Positions 20,691 through 29,686 of a stretch of 64,000 nt of DNA are shown in pieces. The stretch lies in NCBI GenBank assembly GCA_041391125.1, contig JAWKON010000049.1, positions 1 through 64,000 on the forward strand, in the 5' to 3' direction. This stretch comes from JACKBC01 sp041391125 (GTDB lineage: Bacteria > Chloroflexota > Anaerolineae > Caldilineales > Caldilineaceae). Made by a program: the position numbers and the translations under genes. Numbering within the stretch: position 1 is the first letter of the stretch; each line of letters opens with the position of its first letter. The notes beneath the pieces were generated by a model. It worked only from the letters and a program-made list of their open reading frames with translations. It was not told the origin of the DNA and did no database searches.

Positions 20691-21540
20691 ATGAAACTCG
20701 TAACATACAGCGCAAATAACAGCGGGCCGCAATTGGGTGCGGTGCGCGACGACCGCGTCATCAATCTGCACACGGCTTCCAATGGCCAACTGCCCACCGA
20801 TATGCGCAGCTTTTTAGAGATGGGTGATGCCGGTATGGACCTGGCGATAGCCACCGCGGCTTCGGCCGATGATAGCGTGCCGCTTAGCTCGGTCAAACTC
20901 CACGCGCCCATTGCCAACATGAACAAAGTGATCGCCATTGGGCTCAATTACATCGATCACATCAAAGAGACCAACAGCCCCACGCCCAAGATACCCATCA
21001 TGTTTAACAAATACACCACCTCCATCATTGGCCCCGGCGAGGAAATCCGCTGGAGCCCGGAGCTGACCGCCAAAGTTGATTGGGAAGTGGAGCTGGCGGT
21101 GGTGATCGGCAAGAAGTGCTATCGGGTGGCCGAAGCCGATGCGTTCGATTACGTGGCCGGCTACACCATTTGCAACGACGTCAGCGCCCGCGATCTGCAA
21201 GCTGAGCGCGGCGACCAGTGGATTCGCGGCAAGTCACTCGATACTTTCTGCCCTCTCGGCCCCTACATTGTGACCAAAGACGAAATCGCCGATCCGCACA
21301 ATTTGGTGCTAAAGACGATTGTCAACGGGCAGGTCGGTGAATTCCAACACCAGCGCTGCTCTTTAAAATTCCCTACCTGATCCACTATCTCAGCCAGGCC
21401 TTCACCATCCTGCCCGGCGATGTGATCATCACCGGCACGCCCCCGGCGTGGGCATGGGCATGAAACCACCCGTCTGGCTCAAAAACGGTGACGTGGTCAC
21501 GGTGGAAGTGGAAGGTCTGGGCCAGTTGTTCGACAAATAG
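20691..21540 (+). pseudogene. Fumarylacetoacetate hydrolase family protein, frameshifted at 3' end
   Basis: This family cleaves or decarboxylates diketo acids using a metal ion; members end non-phosphorylative fucose and related pathways. The first 220 codons are clean: LGAVRDDRVINLHTA, NKVIAIGLNYIDHIKE, WEVELAVVIGKK (metal-ligand glutamates) and GYTICNDVSARDLQ. Frames then change near 21357 (IPYLIHYLSQAFTILPGDVI) and 21441 (GMKPPVWLKNGDVVTVEVEG), ending with a TAG at 21538-21540. Expected total is about 283 residues. AGGAG is present before the ATG. Confidence 0.8.
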
Positions 21541-21570
21541 TTGTGTAGAAGAATAGAGGCGGTGGGGAGT

Positions 21571-21647
21571 GGGTGATTAGGGATTAGGGATTGGGCGTCG
21601 CGCGACAGACCCGTCCCCAATCCCCGATCCCCAACCCCCAATCACCA
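21571..21647. repeat. Iterated GGGATTA palindrome
   Basis: GGTGATTAGGGATTAGGGAT on the left answers CCCCAATCCCCGATCCCCAA and AATCACC on the right. Same heptamer type as 25684-25761 and 33775-33840. Confidence 0.8.
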
Positions 21648-21660
21648 TGACAGAAAAATT

Positions 21661-22547
21661 ATGCAAACGATCACCGGCTCCATGGGCTGTATTGAGCGTG
21701 GGTCTTACGCAATCTGGTGGATGAGGGCGTGCAGGTGGTGGCGACCGATTTGGCGACTACGCCGACGCGTCCGGGGTTATTATTGTCTGACGACGAGCTG
21801 GCGCAGATTACCTGGGCCAGCTTGGACGTGACCGATTTGAAAGCCGTGCGCAGCGTGGTGGAGCAGCACGAGATCACGCACATTGTGCATTTGGCGGGCT
21901 TGCAGGTGCCATTCTGCCGGGCCAACCCATCGGTGGGCTCGCAGGTTAACGTGGTGGGGACGGTCAATATTTTTGAGGCGGCGCGACATGCGGGCATCAA
22001 AGGGCTGGCCTACCGAGTTCGCTGGCCGTGCTGGGACCGGCACACAACTATCCTGAGCGACCGGTCAAGGACAACGTGCCGCTGCTACCGACTACGCTCT
22101 ATGGCGTTTATAAAGTGGCCAACGAAGGCACGGCGCAGATCTACTGGCAGGATTGGCAGGTGGGCAGCGTGGGGCTGCGCCCGTATATTGTCTACGGCGT
22201 GGCGCGCGACCAAGGCATGACGTCCGACATTGCCAAGGCCGTGTTGGCCACGGCGGCGGGGCGTCCGTTCCACATTCGCTTTGATGGACCGGTGGGCTTG
22301 CAGCACGCCAACGATGTGGCCCAAATGTTTATCGGCATTGCGCGGCCCAACATCAGGCGCGGCGGCCTGCAATCTGCGCAACGACGTGGTGGAAGTGGCC
22401 GACTTTGTGGCCAAGCTCAAAGCCATGTATCCGCACAGCCAGGTCACATTTGCGCAGAATGCACCGCTGCCCTTCCCGGCGGATCTGGACGACAGCGGGC
22501 TGCGCGCCATCTTGGGCAAGATTCCCACGACGCCGTCACCGCATTGA
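21661..22547 (+). pseudogene. NAD-dependent epimerase/dehydratase, frameshifted
   Basis: Short-chain dehydrogenase-type sugar epimerase. ATG at 21661 leads into MQTITGSMGCIE, a damaged Rossmann loop. Other blocks are GVQVVATDL, HIVHLAGLQVPFCRANP, VNVVGTVNIFEAAR, then in a second frame TTLYGVYKVANE with the catalytic YxxxK, and VGLRPYIVYGVARDQGMTSD, and in a third frame VVEVADFVAKLKAMYPHSQV. At least three shifts (about 21695, 22015, 22365). It may convert a sugar or sugar acid in the pathway of its neighbours. Confidence 0.75.
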
Positions 22548-22622
22548 GCCAGGCATTGCCCATGCCGCCAATACCCACCTGAATAACTTTCACGTACCGC
22601 TACCTTTCAATGTTTTAAAGCG

Positions 22623-22806
22623 AGCGCAGACTGCGCTGCACGGTGTCCGTCGACTTCGACCGTCCCTGATCATGTCCACCGTGCGTTGCAGTCGTAGCGG
22701 GTTGACCACAAGGTTGTTTAAAGAAACCCGCTCCGACTGCAACGCACGGCTAAATACCCACATTCAGCGTCGAAATTTTAGGCGGCCGTGCATCGCAGTC
22801 TGCGCT
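22623..22806. repeat. Nested double palindrome, 184 bases
   Basis: Outer arms 22623-22643 and 22786-22806 match at 20 of 21 positions (AGCGCAGACTGCG...). Inside their loop, arms 22679-22703 and 22725-22749 match at 24 of 25 positions (CCGTGCGTTGCAGTCG...). The innermost loop holds AACC ACAA GGTT. The right outer arm is 30 bases upstream of the aldo/keto reductase start, so a hairpin could form in its leader. Confidence 0.85.
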
Positions 22807-22835
22807 ATCGACTTTGTAATTAATCAAGGACATCT

Positions 22836-23792
22836 ATGAGCACTATTTTACCCACCAAGCGGTTGGGCAAAAACCCGCTGGAAGTAACCGTCATGGGCTT
22901 TGGCACGGCACCCATTGGCAATTTGCGTGCGGTATCTGAGGCCGCCGCCATTGAGTCTATGCAGTTTGCCTATGAAAACGGCATTCGGCTCTTTGACTCG
23001 GCGCCGCTCTATGGGTTAGGCGAAAGCGAAATTCGCGTGGGCAAGGCGCTCAAAGGGCTGCCGCGCAACAGCTTTGTGATTTCGACCAAGGTGGGGCGCG
23101 TGCTGAATCGCGATCGCAGCGCCTTTGTTTATGATTATTCGTACGATGGCGTCATGCGCAGCTTTGAGGGCAGCCTGGAGCGATTGGGCGTAGAGACCAT
23201 TGACATTGTGCTGGTGCATGATCCCGATGCAGACACGGTGGATCACGAAAAAGACGCGCTGGACCACGCCTTCCCCACGCTGGTGAGGCTGCGCGAGCAG
23301 GGCGTGATCAAGGCCATTGGCTCGGGCATGAACCAGTGGCAGATGCTGGAACGCTTTGCGCGCAATGCCGATGTGGATGTGTTTCTGCTGGCCGGACGCT
23401 ATACGCTGCTGGAGCAGACCTCGCTCGATTTCCTGGATTATTGCCGCGAAGAGGGTATTGGCATCTTTTTGGGCGGCGTCTATAACAGCGGCATTTTGGC
23501 CACCGGTCCCACCGCCAGCGCCACATATAACTACGCTAATGCGCCCCAAAATATTCGGTCCAAAGTGACGGCCATCCAAGAAATCTGCGCACAGCACGGC
23601 GTGGCGCTCAACGTAGCGGCGCTGCACTTTCCACCCGCCAACCCCGCCATCACCAGCCTGGTGGTGGGCGCGGTCAAGCCAGACGAGGTGGAGGCTAATT
23701 TGGCCGCACGACTAGAGGAAGTGCCGGAGGAACTGTGGTATGATCTGCGCCAGGAAGGCTTGATTGAAAGGAGCGCGCCGACGCCATCGTAA
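22836..23792 (+). CDS. Aldo/keto reductase, sugar 1-dehydrogenase type
   Basis: An intact 318-residue TIM-barrel NAD(P)-dependent oxidoreductase. The catalytic tetrad is visible: D54 and Y59 (FDSAPLYG), K85 (STKVG) and H128 (VHDPD). The C-terminal FPPANPAITSLVVGAVKPDE is the coenzyme-binding region. It resembles the D-threo-aldose / L-fucose 1-dehydrogenase subgroup, which oxidises the sugar to its lactone. That role fits the neighbouring dehydratases and hydrolase but is an inference. Confidence 0.9.
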   Translation: MSTILPTKRLGKNPLEVTVMGFGTAPIGNLRAVSEAAAIESMQFAYENGIRLFDSAPLYGLGESEIRVGKALKGLPRNSFVISTKVGRVLNRDRSAFVYDYSYDGVMRSFEGSLERLGVETIDIVLVHDPDADTVDHEKDALDHAFPTLVRLREQGVIKAIGSGMNQWQMLERFARNADVDVFLLAGRYTLLEQTSLDFLDYCREEGIGIFLGGVYNSGILATGPTASATYNYANAPQNIRSKVTAIQEICAQHGVALNVAALHFPPANPAITSLVVGAVKPDEVEANLAARLEEVPEELWYDLRQEGLIERSAPTPS

Positions 23793-23802
23793 AATAAAAT
23801 TA

Positions 23803-23976
23803 CAGATTGCACAGATTTTACAGATTGCTTTATCGGAACAACCAGATCTGCGCAATCGGCGTAGTCTATAATGGTTCAACAGGATCGCATTTGGTTGACG
23901 AGATTAGCGGCGGTTGAGTAGGCTGCGGCAGTTAGCAGCCGTATCGAAACCAGAGCAGGTCAACCACGTGCGGTCC
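23803..23976. repeat. Two adjacent palindromes (CAGATT type plus GGTTGAC type)
   Basis: CAGATT words at 23803-23828 pair with the AGATCTGCGCAATC region to 23866. Next, 23882-23899 (GGATCGCATTTGGTTGAC) pairs at 15 of 18 positions with 23959-23976 (GTCAACCACGTGCGGTCC). The second loop includes GCGGCGGTTGAGTAG and CGTATCGAAACCA, which recur at 57915-57963. The gap from 23793 to 24080 holds nothing else. Confidence 0.75.
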
Positions 23977-24080
23977 CATGAAGCCTTTATGATTTATTTT
24001 CTGTTCACGCGAAATTTGATGAAGCTTCGTGCCACCCATGTGAATCTTCATCAGCCTTGCACCCAAAACGGTAGGTATCT

Positions 24081-24687
24081 CATGACTGCATCCCCCAATC
24101 AATACTTGGATGGGCCGCGGCGCGCCAGCCGCGGCAAATTGTTATTCGTTCCGCTGTTTGCCATGAGCGGACTCGTGATGGTTTGGCTGGCCTTCGGGCA
24201 GATGAATGTGCAGGCGCAGGCTCGATTTGCATCTGCGACAGGTGCGAACGCCGCGTCGATTGCCGTTACGCACACGGTGGGGCTCAACGCCAGCGGCTGC
24301 GCCACCGAGCGGGAAGTTGTGTCCGCGCCGGGCAGCCCGGTCTATTTTTGCTTAACCATTCTCAATACCGGCGACGTAACGTTGACCCAACACGTGATCC
24401 GGCGTCTCATATTGCAAACCGTGACCCGCCGCGAAACCTACACGCTGACCAATTATGCGTTGGGGCCGGGCGAGAAGAAGGAGATCACCAATGATGTCAT
24501 GGTGAATGACTTCAAATTTGGCCCGCTCTTCCGCATGAACCAGGTGGTGCTCGATACGCCCGTCTTTGTCACGGTCACATCCAGCGCGGCCGGCATTGGG
24601 GCTACGGCAGTCTCATCGGCCACCGTTTACCCCCCACCTTATAAAGTATTTTTGCCCGTTTCAGCCGTAAATACAGCCTTCCATTGA
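24081..24687 (+). CDS. Secreted or membrane-anchored protein of unknown function
   Basis: Start taken at the ATG at 24081 (202 residues); earlier in-frame codons lie in repeat DNA. Residues about 20-55 form a positively charged region and a membrane or signal segment (KLLFVPLFAMSGLVMVWLAF). The rest looks like a beta-sandwich of the kind found in DUF11/CARDB surface proteins (VYFCLTILNTGDVTLTQHVI). The near-C-terminal YKVFLPV resembles the YLPLV tail of the protein at 41625. It ends seven bases before the next importer gene. No known function. Confidence 0.6.
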
Positions 24688-24693
24688 CCAATT

Positions 24694-25680
24694 ATGACTA
24701 CGCGAATGCAATCCGCCTCCCAAACCTGCCCGACGCCGGTGGCTTCCAACGGCCTGCTGACCAGATTTTTCGGCAGCCGCCGCGATATGCAGACGAATTT
24801 GACGCTGCTGAGCATGGCGCTGCCGGGCATTGTGCTGCTCTTTATCTTTGCCTATCTGCCCATGGTGGGGCTGCTGATTGCGTTTAAGGATTATCGCTTT
24901 GCCGACGGGATTTTGGGCAGCGCGTGGGTGGGCTTTAACAATTTCCGTTTTCTTTTTGGTACGGACACGGCGTGGCGCATTACGCGCAACACGCTACTCA
25001 TGAACAGCCTTTTTATCGTGGTCAACACGGCGGCGTCATTGACCATTGCCGTGCTGCTCAACGAGGTGTTCAAGAGCCGCATGACCAAGTATTACCAGAC
25101 GCTGCTCTTCTTTCCCTATTTTATTTCGTGGGTGATTGCCAGCTACTTTGTGTTCGCCTTTCTCAACACGCAGGGCGGCATTTTGAACCAGTGGCTGGAT
25201 TGGCTGGGCGTGGCGCCAACGGCCTGGTATCGCTCGCCCCAATATTGGCCGGCCATTTTGACGCTGGCCAATCTGTGGAACGGCGTGGGCTTTGGCAGCA
25301 TTGTCTATCTGGCCGGCATTTTGGGCATCGACCCCATGTTGTTCGAGGCGGCCAAGATCGACGGCGCCTCCAAGTGGCAGCAGGTGCGCTACATCACCAT
25401 GCCCATGCTGCTGCCGCTGGTGATCATCCTGACGCTGCTGGCCATTGGGCGCATCTTCAACGCCGACTTTGGCCTCTTTTTCTTCCTGCCGCGCGATACG
25501 CCCATGCTCTACCCCACCACCGACGTCATCGACACCTTTGTCTATCGCTCGCTGGTGCAGCTCGGCGACATCAGCATGGCCGCCGCCGCCGGTTTCTATC
25601 AATCGGTGGTCGGCTTTGTCATGGTGGTGGTGGCGAATTGGATTGTGCGGCGCATTAATGCAGATTATTCGTTGTATTAG
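24694..25680 (+). CDS. Carbohydrate ABC transporter permease, LplB type
   Basis: A 328-residue permease of a third importer. Family traits are PGIVLLFIFAYLPMVGLLIA at the first membrane segment, an EAA loop EAAKIDGASKWQQVRYITMP (about 223-242) and GRIFNADFGLFF, characteristic of the LplB subgroup that carries oligosaccharides such as aldouronates. Intact. Partner genes are the YtcP-type permease at 25780 and the large binding protein at 26871. Confidence 0.92.
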   Translation: MTTRMQSASQTCPTPVASNGLLTRFFGSRRDMQTNLTLLSMALPGIVLLFIFAYLPMVGLLIAFKDYRFADGILGSAWVGFNNFRFLFGTDTAWRITRNTLLMNSLFIVVNTAASLTIAVLLNEVFKSRMTKYYQTLLFFPYFISWVIASYFVFAFLNTQGGILNQWLDWLGVAPTAWYRSPQYWPAILTLANLWNGVGFGSIVYLAGILGIDPMLFEAAKIDGASKWQQVRYITMPMLLPLVIILTLLAIGRIFNADFGLFFFLPRDTPMLYPTTDVIDTFVYRSLVQLGDISMAAAAGFYQSVVGFVMVVVANWIVRRINADYSLY

Positions 25681-25683
25681 GCA

Positions 25684-25761
25684 GGGAGTAAGGATTAGGG
25701 AGTAAGGATTAGGCGCGACGTCCACATCACGCCTAATCCCTACTCCCTAATTCCTAATCCC
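25684..25761. repeat. Iterated GGGAGTAAGGATTA palindrome
   Basis: GGGAGTAAGGATTA is repeated twice (25684-25711) and mirrored by CCTAATCCCTACTCCCTAA and CCTAATCCC (25731-25761). It lies inside an operon, between two permease genes. Confidence 0.85.
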
Positions 25762-25779
25762 TGTATTAGGAGAACTGTT

Positions 25780-26694
25780 TTGACCACAGTGGCACAGCCC
25801 GCCCGTGTGCAGGGTGCGGTGCAGACCAAGCGCAAGCCTATATCGTGGAGTAATTTGGCCGTTCATCTGGTGCTGATTGGCATTGGGTTGGCCTGTCTGA
25901 TCCCTATGCTGCTGGTGGTGGCGGTTTCGTTTTCGGATGAGCAGGCGCTGGTAATCGAGGGGTACAAGCTCTATCCGGTGGGCTTTACGACCCACGCCTA
26001 TGCCTACATCCTCAAGAATCCGCAGCAGATTGTGGGGGCGTATGGCGTGACGGCGCTGGTGACGGTGGTGGGTACGCTGGTGGGGCTCTTTGTTTGCGCG
26101 CTGCTGGCCTATCCGCTTTCGCGGACGGATTTTAAGCTGCGCGGCGTGCTCTCATTTTATGTCTTTTTTACGCTGCTTTTTCATGGCGGCATGGTGCCAT
26201 TTTACATTCTAGTCACCCAATATCTGGGGCTCAAAGACAACATCCTGGCCCTGATTGCGCCCTATTTGGTCACGGCCTGGTATGTGCTGATTCTACGCAC
26301 GTCGTTTGCCCAGTTGCCCACGGAACTGCTGGACGCCGCCCGCATTGACGGCGCCGGCGAGTGGCGCATCTTTTTCCGCATTGTGCTGCCCCTGTCCAAA
26401 CCGGTGCTGGCCACCATTGGGCTCTTTTACGTGCTGCGCTATTGGAACGACTGGTTCCTGGCGCTGCTTTTTATTGATGCCCCCTCGCTTTACCCGCTCC
26501 AATATCTGCTGCAGGTACTCATGCGCAACATGAGCGTGCTGGCCTCCAACCCGCAAACCATGGGCGAACCGATTCCCACGCAGTCGGCGCGCATGGCTAT
26601 GGCGGTGCTAGCCTTTGGGCCGGCGCTGTTTGTGTTTCTCATGTTGCAAAAGTACTTTGTGCGCGGAATTACGATTGGCGGGTTGAAGGGGTAA
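25780..26694 (+). CDS. Carbohydrate ABC transporter permease, YtcP/LplC type
   Basis: A 304-residue partner of the LplB-type permease. It starts with TTG at 25780, with AGGAGAA nine bases upstream. Typical motifs are YVFFTLLFHGGMVPFYILV, the EAA loop DAARIDGAGEWRIFFRIVLP (about 187-206), YWNDWFLALLFI and the C-terminus RGITIGGLKG. Six membrane segments. Intact. Confidence 0.93.
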   Translation: MTTVAQPARVQGAVQTKRKPISWSNLAVHLVLIGIGLACLIPMLLVVAVSFSDEQALVIEGYKLYPVGFTTHAYAYILKNPQQIVGAYGVTALVTVVGTLVGLFVCALLAYPLSRTDFKLRGVLSFYVFFTLLFHGGMVPFYILVTQYLGLKDNILALIAPYLVTAWYVLILRTSFAQLPTELLDAARIDGAGEWRIFFRIVLPLSKPVLATIGLFYVLRYWNDWFLALLFIDAPSLYPLQYLLQVLMRNMSVLASNPQTMGEPIPTQSARMAMAVLAFGPALFVFLMLQKYFVRGITIGGLKG

Positions 26695-26715
26695 ATATGA
26701 TTCTCTTGTCAATCT

Positions 26716-26828
26716 CATGTGGTTGACGAGACAGGAGCGCCCCGCGTAGGTCACTCTTGCAGAGTGACATGCTAGGACGACCGACGGATGTCACTCTGCA
26801 AGAGTGACCTACGAATGTCAACCACATG
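26716..26828. repeat. Nested palindrome with perfect 25-base inner arms
   Basis: Outer arms CATGTGGTTGAC (26716-26727) and GTCAACCACATG (26817-26828) are perfect. Within the loop, 26746-26770 and 26788-26812 are exact reverse complements over 25 bases, with a 17-base loop; each inner arm is itself a hairpin (GTCACTCTTGCAGAGTGAC). It lies 42 bases before the start of the binding-protein gene, within the importer operon. Confidence 0.9.
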
Positions 26829-26870
26829 GAATCCCAAAGAACCAATATTCATTTCCAAGGAGGAAACCAA

Positions 26871-28380
26871 ATGTCCAAACGAATATCGTCATTCCTGCTT
26901 ACGAGCCTACTTTTGTTGGCGCTGCTGCTGGCAGCCTGCGCCCCCGCCGCCGGCCCCGCAGATGCCGCGCGCAATCTTCACTCTCCCAAGACGCCGACGA
27001 CAACATCCCCGTGGTCACCTACACCTATGCGCGCCGCAGCCGGATCAGCAAATGGTCGAGGACGCGCTCAACGACATCATCATCCCCGAGATCGGCGTCA
27101 AGCTCAAGCTGGAGCCCATTGACCCCGGCGTTTATAACGAGAAGATGCAGTTGCGTCTGGCCTCGGGCGAAGCGTGCGACATTATCTTCACGGCGCCCTG
27201 GATCAATTCCTACGCCAACAACGTGGCCAACGGTGTGCTCTATCCGCTGGATGAGCTGCTGCCCCAATATGCGCCCGGCCTGTGGAACAGCATGCCCGAA
27301 ACCACCTGGGAAGCCGCCCGCGTCCAGGGCCACATCTACGGCGTGATCAACCAGCAGATCTTCCCCAAACCGTGGGGCGTGCATGTGCGCACCGACCTGC
27401 TGCAAAAGTACAATTTCTCGCTGGATGACGTGACGCGCTGGGAAGATATGGAGCCGTTCCTGGCCGCCGTGGCCGAGGGCGAAGGCATTACGCCGGTGCT
27501 GGGCGACAACCTGTGGCGCAGCCAATATTGGGGCTACGACCCGCTGGATGACGGCATCGCCGTGATTGGCATGGCCGCCGCCGACACCACGCTGACCGTG
27601 GTCAATTTCCTGGAAACTCCTGAATTCAAGCAGTCCGCCGAGATCACCAAGCGCTGGTATGACAACGGCTGGCTGCCGCTGGAGCCGCTGCCGCGCGACG
27701 AGTCGCAGGCCATGTTCCGCGCCGGCCAATTCGCCATGAGCTATCACGTGGAGAAGCCGGGCAACGATGTGGAATCCAAGAACGCCTACGGCTGGGACTT
27801 CACCATCAAAAACCTGACCGATCCGCTGATCATCGACACCGCCGGCACCACGGCCACGCTCAACGCCATCTGCGCCACTTCGCCCCACCCCGAGGCCGCC
27901 ATGCAGATTCTCGAACTGTTCAACACCAACGCCCAGGTCTACAACACGCTGTCGCGTGGCGTTGAAGGCGTACACTGGGTGTGGGAGGATGAGGCCAACA
28001 AGGTTATGCGCTTCCCCGATGGCGTCACCGCCGAAACCAGCACCTACAACCCCAATGGCGACTGGATGTTTGGCAACCAGTTCAACGCCTACTATCGCGA
28101 CCCGGCCCAGGTGGGCGCCTGGGAAGCCACCAAGCTGATGAACGACACAGCCTTCCCGTCGGAAGCGCTGGGCTTCGTGGTGGACCGCACGCCCATCGAG
28201 ACCGAGGTGGCGCAGGTCAGCGCGGTCTGGCAAGAGCAGGTTGTGCCGATCATGAACGGCTGGGTGGCCTGGGATGAGGCCGCGCCCGACGCCATCGCCA
28301 AGATGGAAGAGGCCGGCGTGAATACGATTATTGATGAGATTGAGCGCCAGTTGCAGGCGTGGAAGGCGTCTAAAGAGTAG
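26871..28380 (+). CDS. Extracellular binding lipoprotein (LipO/DUF3502 type), one frameshift
   Basis: Substrate-binding protein of the LplB/YtcP importer. ATG at 26871 with AAGGAGG. The signal peptide ends in LLLAAC (C23). The frame shifts once between about 26960 and 27045; after this it is open for more than 440 codons to 28380. Family traits of large (about 500-residue) binding proteins with a DUF3502 C-terminus are ASGEACDIIFTAPWINSYAN, WEDMEPFLAAVAEGEGITP and the C-terminal GFVVDRTPIETEVAQVSAVW. The gene at 28387 starts six bases after its stop. Confidence 0.85.
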
Positions 28381-28386
28381 CGCCCC

Positions 28387-29580
28387 ATGAAGATCACAAA
28401 GCTGGAGACGATCTGCCTTTCGCGCATGCACGAGCCGGAGCGGCAGTGGATCACCGCCCGCTATCGCACCGTCAAGGCGGACTGCGCCATTGTGCTGATT
28501 CACACCGATGAGGGACTCACCGGCATCGGCGAAGCCTGCGCCTACGGCGTACCCAATATCATTGCCGATTGGGTGGCCTGGTACAGCCCGCTGCTGGTGG
28601 GCAAAGACCCCAGCGATCCGGCCATTGCGCCGCACCCCAATGATGGGGATCGCAAGCACGATTGCGCGGTGGCCGGCATCGACTGCGCGCTCTGGGATCT
28701 GCGCGGCAAGATTGCGGGGAAGCGCACCAGCCAATTGCTCGCCGCGAACCCGCTGGATAAAGTGCGCATCTATGCCTCCAGCGGCTGTCGCTACGATTGG
28801 CGCGTCAATCCGCAGCAGCTCATCACAGAGGCCCAAGAGTACATAGCCGACGGCATTACGGCCATGAAGTTCCGTATTGGCACGGAATGGTCGTGGGATG
28901 GCGTCACGGTGGATCGCTTTTTGGGGCTGGTGCGCGAACTGGTGCAGGAAGTCGATGGCCGCATGGAGCTGATGCTGGATGGCAATCAGCGCCTCAGCGT
29001 GGACGAGGCGCTGGTCATTGCCAAAGAGCTGGATCGTCTGGGCTTTAGCTGGTTTGAGGAGCCGATTCCGCAGACCGATCTGGCGGGCTATGTGCGGCTC
29101 AACGCCGCGGTGGATATGCCGATTACGGGCGGCGAACAGTTCACCACCCTGCAGCGCTTTTGCCCGTACATAGAACAGCGTTTACGACATTGTGCAGCCT
29201 GATGCTGGCGTCTGCGGCATTACCGAAGCCATGCACATTGCCGCAATGGCCGATGAATATGGCATTGAGCTGGCGCCCCATAGCTGGCACAACGGGCTCA
29301 TGGCTATGGCCAATGGGCATCTGGTGGCCGCCCTGCCCAAGCCGTATGCTGGAAGTCTGCATGATTCATGCGCGTGCTCGAAGTTGCATGATTCAAGGGG
29401 CCGCTGCAGTGGGGGCATCTTGGCGGAAAAGCCCGTCATTGTCCGATGGCCATTTGGTATTCCCGGATGCGCCGGGGCTGGGCGCGGTTGCCCCTGAGAT
29501 TGCCTCACGTGCAAGCGTGACCGAACAGTTCCCGTACATCGAAGGCCACTACGCCGTAACCGACTGGTGGAACGGTGACA
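28387..29580 (+). pseudogene. Mandelate racemase family dehydratase, frameshifted
   Basis: Second enolase-superfamily enzyme. The first 260 codons are clean: K161 (AMKFRIG), metal ligands D198 (LMLDGNQ), E224 (WFEEP) and E250 (TGGEQF). The remainder changes frame near 29180 (DIVQPDAGVCGITEAMHIAA, ELAPHSWHNG with the catalytic histidine) and again near 29350-29450 (DGHLVFPDAPGLG; FPYIEGHYAVTDWW). The end is uncertain; about 29580 is where similarity stops and a repeat begins. It follows the importer by six bases, so it probably acts on the imported sugar's acid form. Confidence 0.75.
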
Positions 29581-29588
29581 TAAAAGCC

Positions 29589-29662
29589 GCTCCTCCCCTT
29601 GACGCACTTCGTGCGTCTTTCCACCTCTCCCACATGTGGAGAGGAGGGGGCCAGGGGAGAAT
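29589..29662. repeat. Palindromes GACGCAC and CCTCTCC type
   Basis: GACGCACTTCGTGCGTC is a perfect hairpin with a 3-base loop (29600-29616). It is followed by CCTCTCCCACATGTGGAGAGG (near-palindrome) and GGGGGCCAGGGGAGA. Related to 17919-17957. Confidence 0.7.
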
Positions 29663-29686
29663 CGGCCTCCAAAGTGAAAGACCCGC

